Shown one piece after another: positions 34,944 to 46,106 of a DNA stretch of 64,000 nt. Source of the DNA: Alteromonas sp. KUL106. Lineage in GTDB: Bacteria; Pseudomonadota; Gammaproteobacteria; Enterobacterales; Alteromonadaceae. The position numbers were made by a program, and so were the translations under genes. Positions within the stretch are counted from its first letter, which is position 1. Every line of letters starts with the position of its first letter. The stretch lies in assembly GCF_009811415.1 (NCBI RefSeq), contig NZ_BLIG01000009.1, positions 1 to 64,000 of the forward strand. Direction: 5' to 3'. The notes beneath the pieces are model-generated. The model worked only from the letters and a program-made list of their open reading frames with translations. It searched no databases and was not told where the DNA came from.

Positions 34944-35609
34944 GTGCTTTACCACGTCTTAGGCTTTGTCAGCGCTGCACTATTTTTGCTTACGTGGTTA
35001 GGGCTATGGTCACAAATAAGTGCCATGGCAAAAAGCCAAGTCGTGTTAGATGATGACGCTAATCACAGTCTTTCCCTGAATCAATTTGGCTCTAGCTATT
35101 TCGCCTTTTTTTCTATTTTTCTGTTTGGCATCTCGGTAGAGCCATTCAATCATTATTTAGTGTGGACGCGTTTTGGTGCACTCATCCTTACGCTTATTAT
35201 CATTTGGAAAATATGGCAACACAGGCGCACTAACATTTCAGCGGTCATCACAGCAGTCGCATTGTTTGCACTCATTGGCGGCACGCTCTCAATCGCATTT
35301 CGTCCGTTTCCACTCGTAGCCCAGTTAGGCGCGAATACCTTGATGCTGGCCGTCACCGTTATTTTGTTTCAGGGCTCATTGCACCAGTGGATGGTCCTGC
35401 GGCGTCGACAAAAAGTAGGTTCGCTGTCTTTTTCGCTTTTCAGGAACATTCTTATAAAAGACGTTAGCACTTTATTGTTTGGTCTAACAATGCCACTGAG
35501 CCAAAGCTGGCCGCTACTTATCTTAAACGGTACTAGCGTGATCATGCGGGGAAGTATTTTGCTGCAGATGCACAAACTAAAACGCCGAGAACTCTCTATA
35601 TCAGAGTAG
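34944..35609 (+). CDS. Seven-helix membrane protein, PQ-loop-like
   Basis: Inner-membrane protein of 221 residues with about seven hydrophobic segments in a 3+1+3 spacing. The Gln-rich turn LSLNQFGSSYFAFFS in the first half and the matching SLFRNILIKDVSTLLFG in the second suggest a duplicated PQ-loop/SWEET-like fold, but no PQ dipeptide is present. Starts with GTG after GGAG. It stands alone and ends at a strong hairpin. Assignment is tentative. Confidence 0.7.
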   Translation: MLYHVLGFVSAALFLLTWLGLWSQISAMAKSQVVLDDDANHSLSLNQFGSSYFAFFSIFLFGISVEPFNHYLVWTRFGALILTLIIIWKIWQHRRTNISAVITAVALFALIGGTLSIAFRPFPLVAQLGANTLMLAVTVILFQGSLHQWMVLRRRQKVGSLSFSLFRNILIKDVSTLLFGLTMPLSQSWPLLILNGTSVIMRGSILLQMHKLKRRELSISE

Positions 35610-35622
35610 TTTCTCGGCGTTT
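35580..35622. terminator. Terminator overlapping the membrane protein stop
   Basis: A perfect 12-bp stem, AAACGCCGAGAA with TTCTCGGCGTTT, encloses the last codons and the stop of the upstream gene. It ends the plus-strand gene and probably the convergent parE operon 80 bases away. Confidence 0.75.
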
Positions 35623-35701
35623 AACTCTTGTGTCCGGCAAGGCACGTTTTTGAACAGCGTCTCCACGACACGCTACTTTAAACAAGCATACAAAGGGCGC
35701 G

Positions 35702-37651
<1,950 letters not shown>

Positions 37652-37715
37652 TTAAGCACAGTACTGCACTGTGTAAGTTTGATGTTAGCAGGGCTCGGTG
37701 AACCTGGCAATGCGC

Positions 37716-38297
37716 TTATTTTAGCAAAAACTGGGCAATAGAAGGTAAGTGATTCTCGTAGCCTACGAAGCTATGATCGCCGCCTTCTTCAATGACGAGA
37801 TGACTTTGTGCATACTTTTCTTCAGCAAGTCGGTAATCCAGGGTTTCATCACCTGTCTGAAGTAAAACTTTGTAGCACTCAGGCGCATTTAGTGAGTCAG
37901 CTTCCAGTGCTTTAATGACGTCCATATCACTTGCAACAATCTCGAACCTTGCCTTGCTGTAAGGGTTTTCGTGCTCACCTATAAAGCTTTGCAGCAGTTC
38001 ATAAGGACGGACCGCTGGATTGACCAACACCGCTTTGCCACCAAACTTTTCTATCAGAAACGTAGATAAGTAGCCGCCCATGGAGCTTCCAATAAGTTTA
38101 AGCCCATTTTCTAAAAGCGCGGGGGTGCTTTCAATGAGTGCAAGAAGCTGGTTTTCTACCTTACTGGGAAAATTAGAAAGCGCCGGAATATGTAAAGTCA
38201 CGTCTGAGTGGTGCTTCTCAAAATACGCTTTTGTTGCTGTTGCTTTCATTGACTGCGGGGAACTTAAAAATCCGTGAAGGTACAAAATATGCTGCAT
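37716..38297 (-). CDS. yqiA: YqiA-family esterase
   Basis: Small alpha/beta hydrolase of 193 residues. The nucleophile Ser is in GSSMGGYLS near residue 68, the catalytic His in GGDHSF near the end, and YLHGFLSSP is the oxyanion-loop start. The E. coli relative is an esterase for palmitoyl-CoA and p-nitrophenyl esters in vitro. It starts 9 bases after cpdA. Confidence 0.92.
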   Translation of the reverse strand: MQHILYLHGFLSSPQSMKATATKAYFEKHHSDVTLHIPALSNFPSKVENQLLALIESTPALLENGLKLIGSSMGGYLSTFLIEKFGGKAVLVNPAVRPYELLQSFIGEHENPYSKARFEIVASDMDVIKALEADSLNAPECYKVLLQTGDETLDYRLAEEKYAQSHLVIEEGGDHSFVGYENHLPSIAQFLLK

Positions 38298-38306
38298 TGT
38301 TGTCTC

Positions 38307-39134
38307 TTATTTTTCGACCCGTTTAACCGTTACGTTCACTGCACCATGTTCATGTAGCTCGACTACCTGATAGCCAGGTGCTTCGTTGCATATACCAAAC
38401 TCGGCCTGCATCTTCCACTGCCAACATGTAGAGGGGCTGCCATAAGAGGGCGTATCATTTCTACTTATACTCTGACGCAGCGGCGAATGTACATGACCGT
38501 GAATTAATATCTTAATTTGTGAATATTTCTCTGTTAACCCGACTATTTTTTGTGCACCCGTTAGTTCATGCTTATCCATCCAACTATTCGACGGCAGAAC
38601 GTGGTGATGCAGTGCGATTACGTGTTTTTCGTTTGGGAATTGTGCAATTGCTTGTTCAAGGGCATGTACATCTTCATCATTTATCTCTCCTGCTGCGGTG
38701 TGAATATCCTTTGATGAGCGAGTATCTACACCGTGTATATGCCAGCCCTGAAAGCGAATCGGCTTACCACTTTTAAGGTGCCGCTTGCCCAACACCCTGT
38801 CGAAATGAGGGTTATTATCGTGATTACCGGCCAGCACAAACCACTCTACCTTCGTGTCTGCGACATAGCGTTCCATTAATGTTGTGAAATGCTGATAGCT
38901 CTCTAAAGAATTGTCACCGCTTATATCACCGGTGACGAGCATGATGGCTTTGTGACGCGCATGAAGTGTACTTTGCGTGGCGCCTTCAGTACTGTCTATA
39001 CTGCCTTCAGTAAACGGATATACGGCATGATTAAGCACGCTCTCGAGCGAATGATAAGGTGCAATACCTGCGTAACCTGTTTTGTTTTTGTCTTTTAGTA
39101 AGTGACAATCACTTAACTGTACAAGAGTAATCAC
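38307..39134 (-). CDS. cpdA: 3',5'-cyclic AMP phosphodiesterase
   Basis: Metallophosphoesterase of 275 residues that hydrolyses cAMP. The metal-binding motifs occur in order: QLSDCHLL, GDISGDN, GNHDN, ALHHHVLP and HGHVHSPLR. It starts with GTG in a GTGA overlap with the stop of yqiB. Through CRP-cAMP it would influence carbon use and motility. Confidence 0.95.
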   Translation of the reverse strand: MITLVQLSDCHLLKDKNKTGYAGIAPYHSLESVLNHAVYPFTEGSIDSTEGATQSTLHARHKAIMLVTGDISGDNSLESYQHFTTLMERYVADTKVEWFVLAGNHDNNPHFDRVLGKRHLKSGKPIRFQGWHIHGVDTRSSKDIHTAAGEINDEDVHALEQAIAQFPNEKHVIALHHHVLPSNSWMDKHELTGAQKIVGLTEKYSQIKILIHGHVHSPLRQSISRNDTPSYGSPSTCWQWKMQAEFGICNEAPGYQVVELHEHGAVNVTVKRVEK

Positions 39135-39571
39135 GCTTCAGAAGTGATATTTGGGGCATGCTGCAAACAAAAATTTAGCCACTCTGCCAAGAAAATATTG
39201 ACCATGTGCTTTTCGTTACGCTGACGCATTTTCAAATTGGGATAGTCATAAGAGGGCGCAAGCGCACCAGTATTCTGACTGTTTATAACCTCGGCCATCC
39301 GCGCGTCGTGATAAAGGCGCACTGTCATAGCAGGCGTAAGATAAGAGGGCATATCCTTCGTCGTTTGCTTTATGCTTAATGTACTGGTGTAACGTGCGGA
39401 ATCTAAAATACGAATCTCGTAAGATAACCCAACCCCTACCGAAAACTCATAGCTTAAATCTTCCGTATCGCAGTCCGGCAAAATCCTTAGAACATGAGAA
39501 TAGTTCAGTTCGCAGAGCGCCTGCATAGACGGAAGATGAGGTACATATTTTCGCTGGTTACGTTGAGTCAC
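39131..39571 (-). CDS. yqiB: DUF1249 protein YqiB
   Basis: Protein of 146 residues of unknown function, with the family hallmarks LNYSHVLRILPD, MTVRLYHDARMAEVI, YDYPNLKMRQRNEK and FLAEWL. I choose a GTG at 39571: it overlaps the nudF stop as GTGA and gives the family length, whereas the frame open to 39670 lies inside nudF. Overlaps on both sides show tight coupling with nudF and cpdA. Confidence 0.88.
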   Translation of the reverse strand: MTQRNQRKYVPHLPSMQALCELNYSHVLRILPDCDTEDLSYEFSVGVGLSYEIRILDSARYTSTLSIKQTTKDMPSYLTPAMTVRLYHDARMAEVINSQNTGALAPSYDYPNLKMRQRNEKHMVNIFLAEWLNFCLQHAPNITSEA

Positions 39572-40194
39572 GATGTCTGCCACTGCTCCAGAAGTTGAGT
39601 TTTGTGCATAAAGAACCATTGTAGCGCAATTACCGCTGCTGCGTTGTCTATATAGCCATTTTCTAACCATTCAAGCGCTGTATTCTCTTTTATGCGATGC
39701 ACCTTGATATCTTCAGATTCCGTATCAAGGCCATGGATACCGTGCGCTTTAGCCGCATCGGTTTTCGCTATAAAAATATGTAATCTTTCCGTCGTGCCGC
39801 CAGGGCTCGATAAATAGCTTAACGCTTTGGTGAGGTTTTCAAGTTCAATGCCGGCCTCTTCCATTGACTCTCTATGACACACATTCTCAGGCGTTTCTCC
39901 CTCATCGATCATTCCCGCAATAATTTCTATTAGCCAAGGACTTGAAGATGTGGCTAATGCCCCAATTCTTACCTGCTCGATAAGTACGAACTCTTGGAGA
40001 ATAGGGTCGTAAGGCAACACCCCTACCGCATGACCGCGCTCAAATATTTCGCGAGTAACGGTATCGCTCCATTCTCCATTGAAGCACTTGTGTTTAAATT
40101 GATATTGATTCATGGTGAAAAAACCACGATACACTGGCTTAATGTCGGTAATTTCAACGTCATTTGAGGTAAATGAAAGGAATTCCTTGCTCAT
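39568..40194 (-). CDS. nudF: ADP-ribose pyrophosphatase
   Basis: Nudix hydrolase of 208 residues splitting ADP-ribose into AMP and ribose 5-phosphate. The Nudix box is complete: GMIDEGETPENVCHRESMEE followed by AGI. The ATG at 40194 (MSKEFLSF) gives the E. coli NudF length; a TTG at 40215 adds seven residues. First gene of the operon that ends with parE, divergent from tolC across about 297 bases that must hold both promoters. Confidence 0.93.
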   Translation of the reverse strand: MSKEFLSFTSNDVEITDIKPVYRGFFTMNQYQFKHKCFNGEWSDTVTREIFERGHAVGVLPYDPILQEFVLIEQVRIGALATSSSPWLIEIIAGMIDEGETPENVCHRESMEEAGIELENLTKALSYLSSPGGTTERLHIFIAKTDAAKAHGIHGLDTESEDIKVHRIKENTALEWLENGYIDNAAAVIALQWFFMHKTQLLEQWQTS

Positions 40195-40491
40195 TTGCTG
40201 ACACTTATGGTTCAAATAGATTTATCATACATAGTACATTTACACACCAACCATGTATACGCGTTACAAATGCAATATTTAGGTGTGTTCGAATAACAGA
40301 AAACTCATATTACAAGTCGTCTATTACTATAATAATCGCCTGGGTAGATCACATATTCTGTTACAGTTAATCGAATACTGTTACGAGTTTGTACTTTCGG
40401 TTTGTGGTTGAATTTTCATACACTTGGTTTTAATTAGTCGTCTTGATGAATAAACGACGACGCAACTTGAACACAACAGGAAGACGTAAGC

Positions 40492-41868
40492 ATGAAACGA
40501 ACACTTCTGTCGCTGGTTATCGGAGTATCGATGACAACTGGTGCTATGGCCGATGACCTAATGCGGGTATATCAGCAAGCGCTGGCAAACGATCCATTGG
40601 TAAACCAAGCGAAAGCGCAACGTGATGCTGCGTTTGAAGGAATTAGTATTAGCCGCGCAAACCTTCTACCACAGATATCTGGCTCGGTAGGCTATACAAC
40701 TTCGACTGCTGAGCGCGCACAAACGCTTGGTGCTAACGCCGACGACCTTCAGATAGTAGTTTTCGAAACAGATGTGGATACGGTTGACTATGGTTTGCAG
40801 CTACAAATGTCATTGTACGATCACGCAAACTGGCTAGGACTAGACCGCGCTGAAAAGGTGGCCGAGCAAAGTGACGCACAACTTGCTGCTAGCATGCAAG
40901 ACGTGATTGTACGTACCGTTACTGCTTACTTTGACGTATTGCGTGCTCGTGACAACGTTGAATTCGTAGGCTCAGAGAAACGCGCTATTGAGCGACAGCT
41001 TGAACAGACTCGCCAGCGTTTTGAGGTCGGCTTGACCGCCATCACTGATGTACACGAAGCACAAGCGAACTATGACAGTACGGTAGCGCAGGAAATCCAA
41101 GCTAAAAACCAGCTTGAGTTTGCATTGGAAGCGCTTCGCGTGATCACAGGCAAATATCACGACAATTTATATGGGCTTAACACAGAGAATTTTGCTGCAA
41201 GTATGCCTGTTCCAGCGACCGTAGATGAGTGGTTAGAAACCGCGCAAGATAAGAACCTAGCGCTCTTAGTTGATAGGCTTGCTATGGATATCGCGAAAGA
41301 AGATATTGCAATTGCACGCTCGGGTCACCTACCAACCCTGGGTTTGACGGCTAACGCATCGAGAAGCAAAGACGATATTTCAAACCCAGTCTTACAGTTT
41401 GAAACACCTTACCTTGATAGCCAATCAGTCAATATATCGTTAAACGTGCCTATCTATCAGGGCTCTCGCGTTTCATCGCAAACCGATCAGGCAAAATTCA
41501 ACTATGTTGCAGCGAGCCAAGCTACCGAGCAAACCTATCGTCAAACAGTACAATCTGTTCGCAGCTCGTTCAATAACGTGAAGGCGTCTATTTCAACCAT
41601 CCGCGCTTTAGAACAATCTGTGGTTTCAGCTGATAGTGCACTTAAAGCCACAGAAGCAGGGTTCGATGTGGGCACGCGTACTATTGTTGACGTGCTAGAT
41701 AGCACGCGTAACTTATTTGATGCTCGTCGCAATCTTGCTGGCGCACGCTACGACTTTATTCAGTCGGTAATTACGCTGAAGCAAGCAGCAGGAACATTGA
41801 CAGGTGAAGATGTGGCGATGATTAATCGCGGCCTTAAGCCAGTACAAACGACTGACACAAACAGCTAA
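40492..41868 (+). CDS. tolC: TolC-family outer-membrane efflux channel
   Basis: Outer-membrane trimeric channel of 458 residues for tripartite efflux and type I secretion. The signal peptide ends GAMA near residue 20. Two long coiled-coil repeats typical of the family follow (RQLEQTRQRFEVGLTAITDV and ALKATEAGFDVGTRTIVDVL). AGGAAG lies about nine bases upstream of the ATG. Divergent from nudF, as in E. coli. A terminator follows at 41910. Confidence 0.96.
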   Translation: MKRTLLSLVIGVSMTTGAMADDLMRVYQQALANDPLVNQAKAQRDAAFEGISISRANLLPQISGSVGYTTSTAERAQTLGANADDLQIVVFETDVDTVDYGLQLQMSLYDHANWLGLDRAEKVAEQSDAQLAASMQDVIVRTVTAYFDVLRARDNVEFVGSEKRAIERQLEQTRQRFEVGLTAITDVHEAQANYDSTVAQEIQAKNQLEFALEALRVITGKYHDNLYGLNTENFAASMPVPATVDEWLETAQDKNLALLVDRLAMDIAKEDIAIARSGHLPTLGLTANASRSKDDISNPVLQFETPYLDSQSVNISLNVPIYQGSRVSSQTDQAKFNYVAASQATEQTYRQTVQSVRSSFNNVKASISTIRALEQSVVSADSALKATEAGFDVGTRTIVDVLDSTRNLFDARRNLAGARYDFIQSVITLKQAAGTLTGEDVAMINRGLKPVQTTDTNS

Positions 41869-41909
41869 TTTACGACATCGTACGGCTGTTAGTTTTAGGA
41901 TGAATTGAG

Positions 41910-41937
41910 AGGGTAGCGAAATGCTGCCCTTTTTTTT
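41910..41937 (+). terminator. tolC terminator
   Basis: GGGTAGC pairs with GCTGCCC (one G-T pair) across a 5-base loop and is followed by eight T. It lies 42 bases after the tolC stop. Confidence 0.88.
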
Positions 41938-41972
41938 GCTTCCTAGCGTCTTAAATGATGAGAAAAAACGAA

Positions 41973-42125
41973 CTACTTCTGTGAGGAAAACCTTTTTAAC
42001 GCGACCAGCAGTTCGCGGCAATCATCGCATAGTGCTTGCGCATTGCTTTTGTTTAAAACGAGGGTAGATAAACGCATAGACACCGCGTGTAATTTTGCTT
42101 GCAACAAACGTAATTCATCATCCAT
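41973..42125 (-). CDS. Small hypothetical protein, 50 residues
   Basis: Charged, helical small protein starting MDDELRLLQAKLHAVS with a C-x2-C pair in ALCDDCRELL. GGGC lies eight bases before the ATG at 42125. It stands alone between tolC and the ion channel gene. No family is recognised, and it could be a chance frame, but start, codon use and helix periodicity look real. Confidence 0.5.
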   Translation of the reverse strand: MDDELRLLQAKLHAVSMRLSTLVLNKSNAQALCDDCRELLVALKRFSSQK

Positions 42126-42263
42126 GATTATGCCCTTTATTTTTTGCCTAAGTGTGTACGGTCTCAATTTTTTGAGTTTTTTGCACAAGTATCAGTTTTA
42201 AATCGCGTGTTGCGCCCTTAAATCTATGAATCAGCAACAGCCATGATATAAACCACAACTTTA

Positions 42264-42304
42264 GTATAACGCCAATAGGGCTTACAGCAAGCCTGTTGGT
42301 ATAG
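42264..42304. repeat. Imperfect palindrome upstream of the channel gene
   Basis: CCAATAGGGCTT pairs with AAGCCTGTTGG (one bulge, one G-T pair), with TATA/TATA at the outer ends. It lies 28 bases before the ion channel start, in its leader or promoter. Its sequence differs from the main dispersed repeat, so it may belong to a second repeat family. Confidence 0.55.
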
Positions 42305-42331
42305 TGTTTTTCCCTTGAGTGATAATTAAAA

Positions 42332-43189
42332 ATGCAAGCCTCTGAACTTCAGAATAAATTTGAACGGATCCGCGCCAATAAATGGTTCGAAGCCTTTGTC
42401 ATCAGCGTGATTGTTATCTCCGCGCTGCTCGTAGGTGCTAAAACCTATGAACTCCCCTCTACAATGGCGTCAGTCACCCTGTTTTTAGATTGGTTCATCA
42501 GTGCCTTCTTTCTCACTGAACTCACTATTCGTTTCTTGGCAGAGAAACGTAAGCGCTACTTTTTCAAGAGCTTTTGGAACTGGTTTGACACCCTGATAGT
42601 CGTTATTAGCTTGATTCCTGCAGACGATACGGAACTTGCATTGATAGCACGGCTAGTCCGCGTGTTCCGTGTACTACGTATGATTTCAATCATTCCTGAA
42701 CTTAGGATCTTATTAGTCTCACTGGTCAAAGCCCTGCCTCAATTAGCCTACGTGATGCTATTAATGTTTATTATCTTTTATATCTATGCCGCCGTGGGCA
42801 GCACGTTGTTTGAGAACATCAATCCCGTACTTTGGGGTGATATCACCATTTCCATGCTCACACTCTTTAGGATCATGACATTCGAAGATTGGACAGATGT
42901 CATGTACGAAACTCAAGAAGTGTATCCATTGAGTTGGATTTTCTACCTGACTTTTATCTTTTTTACTGCGTTTGCTTTTTTGAACATGGTCATTGGAATT
43001 GTGGTCAATGTCATGGAAAGAGAAAATGAAAAAGCACGGGCTGAGAAAGAGGCCGCCTTGTTAGAAGAGCAAATAGCGCAAGGACATGTAGAACCTACAC
43101 TACACGATGTGATGAAGGAGTTGCGCGAACTAAAAGCACAGCTGTCCGCGCAACAGGCAAAGGCTTGCAATACCAGTCCGCACAGATAA
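42332..43189 (+). CDS. Voltage-gated cation channel, single-domain (NaChBac superfamily)
   Basis: Inner-membrane channel subunit of 285 residues, expected to form a tetramer. Six helices are visible: S1-S3 in residues 17-95, and S4 with arginines every third position (R107, R110, R113, R116). A pore loop sits between S5 (139-158) and S6 (205-230), and a coiled-coil tail follows (230-278). The selectivity filter is T183-F-E-D-W-T-D189. Known sodium channels of this family have TLESWx-type filters. The extra aspartates at 186 and 189 match positions changed to make the calcium-selective CavAb. The last six residues and the stop lie in the dispersed repeat. Ion selectivity is inferred only. Confidence 0.9.
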   Translation: MQASELQNKFERIRANKWFEAFVISVIVISALLVGAKTYELPSTMASVTLFLDWFISAFFLTELTIRFLAEKRKRYFFKSFWNWFDTLIVVISLIPADDTELALIARLVRVFRVLRMISIIPELRILLVSLVKALPQLAYVMLLMFIIFYIYAAVGSTLFENINPVLWGDITISMLTLFRIMTFEDWTDVMYETQEVYPLSWIFYLTFIFFTAFAFLNMVIGIVVNVMERENEKARAEKEAALLEEQIAQGHVEPTLHDVMKELRELKAQLSAQQAKACNTSPHR

Positions 43190-43226
43190 TTACCCACTCA
43201 GCGAGAGTCTATGCGAATTGGTATTA
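43169..43226. repeat. Full-length copy of the dispersed repeat with both arms
   Basis: Left arm AATACCAGTCCGCACAGA and right arm (inverted) AATACCAATTCGCATAGA enclose a middle of about 22 bases with TTACCCACTCAGCGAGAG. This is the most complete copy, about 58 bases, with 18-base terminal inverted repeats, and resembles a very small MITE. It begins inside the channel gene and supplies its stop codon. Confidence 0.85.
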
Positions 43227-43244
43227 GGATGCGTGATACTAAAA

Positions 43245-43274
43245 AAACAAAGGCCACATGCGTGGCCTTTGTTT
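43245..43274. terminator. Bidirectional terminator between channel and TPR lipoprotein genes
   Basis: A 13-bp perfect stem, AAACAAAGGCCAC with GTGGCCTTTGTTT, and a 4-base loop. Flanking A and T runs let it end both convergent genes. Confidence 0.88.
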
Positions 43275-43331
43275 AACTAAAAGTCGGAGAGCTCAAGAAT
43301 AAGCACGATCCTTTTTACTTCTTTGCTCCCC

Positions 43332-46106
43332 TTAAATGCCATATTGCTGCTTAAGATTTTCCGCTCTTTGCTTTGCTGCATCTGACGAAAACTCTCGGCT
43401 TGCTAAACGACGCTTTGCTAATGCCTCTTTATCTAATTCAAGTAACAAGGAGACGTGGTTTAGATACACCTCATCACTGGCAATTGGTGCTGCAGAAATC
43501 TGTTCATAGAGGGCTAATGCCGCGTCTTTATCCCCCTTCGCAATGTAAATTTGCGCCAGTGTATCTACAGCATCTGCGTTCTCACGTTGAAGCGACACGG
43601 CTTTTTTCGCAAGTTCCTCAGCGCGTTTCAGTTCACCGTCTTCAAACGCCAAATATGCCAAGTTATTTAACACAACAAAGTTGTCTGGAGTTTTGGTCAG
43701 CACGTTTTCATAGGTGTTAATTGCCGCATTTCTATCGGAGCGAATTTGGCGCTCAGCCAACAACATTGCGCTTTGCACATCATTATTGTGCGTATCGACA
43801 TGCTTTTCTAGAAAGCTAAATGCTTGTTCTTTTTTACCAGACATCTCTAATGCAGCCACTAAAAGTAACGCGTTGTCTGAATTAGATGTGGCGTCATAGG
43901 CCACTTTAGCATGGTCTACCGCCTGCTCTGGCGCTTTTTCGATAAGATGTAAGCGTGCAATTATGCCTCTTACAAATGGCAATGCTTTTACGTCTTCAGC
44001 GGCACTGTTAATAATATCCCACGCGGGTTTTGCCTGCCCCAAACGGCTATGGAAATACGCTTTCAACAGGGTTAACTGAGCGTCAGGACGTTTTGCCAGC
44101 ACCTTATCAGTAAGCGCTAAGCCCTGCTTGAACTGCTTTTGTGAATCAACAATCAATAGCTTGCCAAGTACAGCATTTTTGTCTTGCGGATAAAATGATA
44201 ACCAGCGGTCGAAAAATGCCGTCGCTTCTTTCACGTTATTAGTGGCTATGAGCGTTTGGCCTTTCAAATTCCAAAAAGTCTGTGGCGACGCCTCATCACC
44301 TTGCACATCGGCTAACAACGACACCGTTTTATCAAGCTGACCATTTATCGAGTACATCCTCGCTAGCAATAGCCTTAAATTAAGGTCATTTTTCTTATTG
44401 CTAAGTTGCTTTTGGGTATGTGCGATAACGTCTTCACCATTGCCTTTTTCTGCGGCCAATGCAAACCACAGCGCCAACCCCTGCACATCCGCTGGGTTCT
44501 TATCAACAAATGCGCGAATAAACGCGATGGCATTGTCTTTTTTACCCTCAGCCACCAGCAGTTTTGCTCTGGAGTACGTCACCTCGTTACCCGCGTCACT
44601 TAGCCCGCTAGCCTTATCGAAATACTGCGCAGCGTCTTGATAAGCGCCTTCTGCCGTTGCAATATTGCCAAGATAGATGAGCGGAGCCGCGGTTTCCGGC
44701 GATTGTTCGTGCCACTCTTTCGCGGCAGCCTTCGCTTTATCAAGCTGATTAGTTGCTACATAAGCACGTAGTAGTGTTGCTTGTGAAGTCACCGACTCTG
44801 GTGCTTTCTCGACCGCTTCTTCAAGGTTTACCAAACCGTCAATATCATTGAGCGACAATTGAAGTACACCAAGACGAGATAAATCCTCTGCAGTAGTACT
44901 GACTGCCTCAGACTTTTCTACCATTTGCTTTGCGCCCACCACATTACCGTCTTTAAGCAACTGATAGCTGGCCTTTGAGAATAATGCAGCGTCAATTCCC
45001 TGTTCGCCTTCTACCCGAGCTAAAACTTCGAGCGCTTCGTCATTTTCACCAAGTTGAAGCATGCTGTCTGCAAGCATACGAAGGCCGGGGTGATTGTCAG
45101 GCAGACTAGATGCCACCATAGTTAGGTGACGCTGAGCAGCCTCAAAATCTTGAATTTGATAGGCACTGAAACCTGCCACAAGACGAACAACTTGATCGCT
45201 CTTGCCGTTTTGCACGGCAATGTCTAAATGCGCTAATGCTTTCGCATAATTCTGATTAGCCGACTCGATAATGCCCTTGAAGGTGTTCAACAAAGGATGG
45301 TTTTCGTTAAGGGTTAGTAAGTTATTAACAATGGGCTCCGCCTTTGCTAAGTCTCTTATCTCAATTAATAGAGCGGCGTAGGCAAACTTACTGGTCACGT
45401 CATCTGGAAATTGGCTGACGTAAACGCCGTAAACCTCTGCGGCTTTTTCAGACTCGCCTTTTTGTAGATAGATTTTTGCAAGCTGCTGCAGTACATCTTT
45501 ATTTGTTGGCGCTTGTTCGCGAAGGGCTTCTGTCGCCGCTAGCGCACCTTCCATGTCATTGTCTAAAACGAATACATAACTATCTATAAGCCCTTTATAT
45601 ACCGAACTTGTATCTAACGTAGAGAGGTCGTCCAGTAAAGCGCGTGCTTCTTCCGTTTTGCCCAACTGCATCATTGCCTGTAGCTTATAAAAACCGACTT
45701 CCGCGGACTCTACTGCTGTCATGCCTTGCGCACGGTAATCCACCTCAGCAAGGGCGTTTTCTGCTCCCGACTGTTGATAGGCTAGAGAAAGAAGAGGAAT
45801 AACCTGGCTCACAGGGTGCCCCAACTCCATTGCTTTATTGAGTTCTTTTTCTGCCGCAGCGAAATTATTTTGCTGTAAATACAGTTTACCTAGTTCAAAA
45901 CGCGGCTCGGCGGCATCGGAGCCTTTTTGAATTGCGTTTTTGTACTCCACAATAGCTGCGTCAAGTTGCTGTTGCGAGGCGAAATTTCTAGCGTCAGCTA
46001 AATGACTTTCCATAGTCTTTTCACTACAGCCTGACAAAAGTGCACTGGTCAGCATGACAGCCAACGTTGTGCGTTTAATTAATTTATTTGTTCTCTGCTT
46101 TGTCAT
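43332..46106 (-). CDS. TPR-repeat lipoprotein, PrsT-like (PEP-CTERM system)
   Basis: Exported lipoprotein of 924 residues. The lipobox LLSG-C lies near residue 27. The remainder is almost entirely tetratricopeptide repeats, about 20 by eye, such as NAIQKGSDAAEPRFELGKLY and NNLAYLAFEDGELKRAEELA. The architecture matches PrsT, the TPR lipoprotein of exosortase/PEP-CTERM systems. No exosortase, EpsH or polysaccharide gene is in the window, so the system name rests on resemblance. It is divergent from deaD. Confidence 0.78.
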   Translation of the reverse strand: MTKQRTNKLIKRTTLAVMLTSALLSGCSEKTMESHLADARNFASQQQLDAAIVEYKNAIQKGSDAAEPRFELGKLYLQQNNFAAAEKELNKAMELGHPVSQVIPLLSLAYQQSGAENALAEVDYRAQGMTAVESAEVGFYKLQAMMQLGKTEEARALLDDLSTLDTSSVYKGLIDSYVFVLDNDMEGALAATEALREQAPTNKDVLQQLAKIYLQKGESEKAAEVYGVYVSQFPDDVTSKFAYAALLIEIRDLAKAEPIVNNLLTLNENHPLLNTFKGIIESANQNYAKALAHLDIAVQNGKSDQVVRLVAGFSAYQIQDFEAAQRHLTMVASSLPDNHPGLRMLADSMLQLGENDEALEVLARVEGEQGIDAALFSKASYQLLKDGNVVGAKQMVEKSEAVSTTAEDLSRLGVLQLSLNDIDGLVNLEEAVEKAPESVTSQATLLRAYVATNQLDKAKAAAKEWHEQSPETAAPLIYLGNIATAEGAYQDAAQYFDKASGLSDAGNEVTYSRAKLLVAEGKKDNAIAFIRAFVDKNPADVQGLALWFALAAEKGNGEDVIAHTQKQLSNKKNDLNLRLLLARMYSINGQLDKTVSLLADVQGDEASPQTFWNLKGQTLIATNNVKEATAFFDRWLSFYPQDKNAVLGKLLIVDSQKQFKQGLALTDKVLAKRPDAQLTLLKAYFHSRLGQAKPAWDIINSAAEDVKALPFVRGIIARLHLIEKAPEQAVDHAKVAYDATSNSDNALLLVAALEMSGKKEQAFSFLEKHVDTHNNDVQSAMLLAERQIRSDRNAAINTYENVLTKTPDNFVVLNNLAYLAFEDGELKRAEELAKKAVSLQRENADAVDTLAQIYIAKGDKDAALALYEQISAAPIASDEVYLNHVSLLLELDKEALAKRRLASREFSSDAAKQRAENLKQQYGI

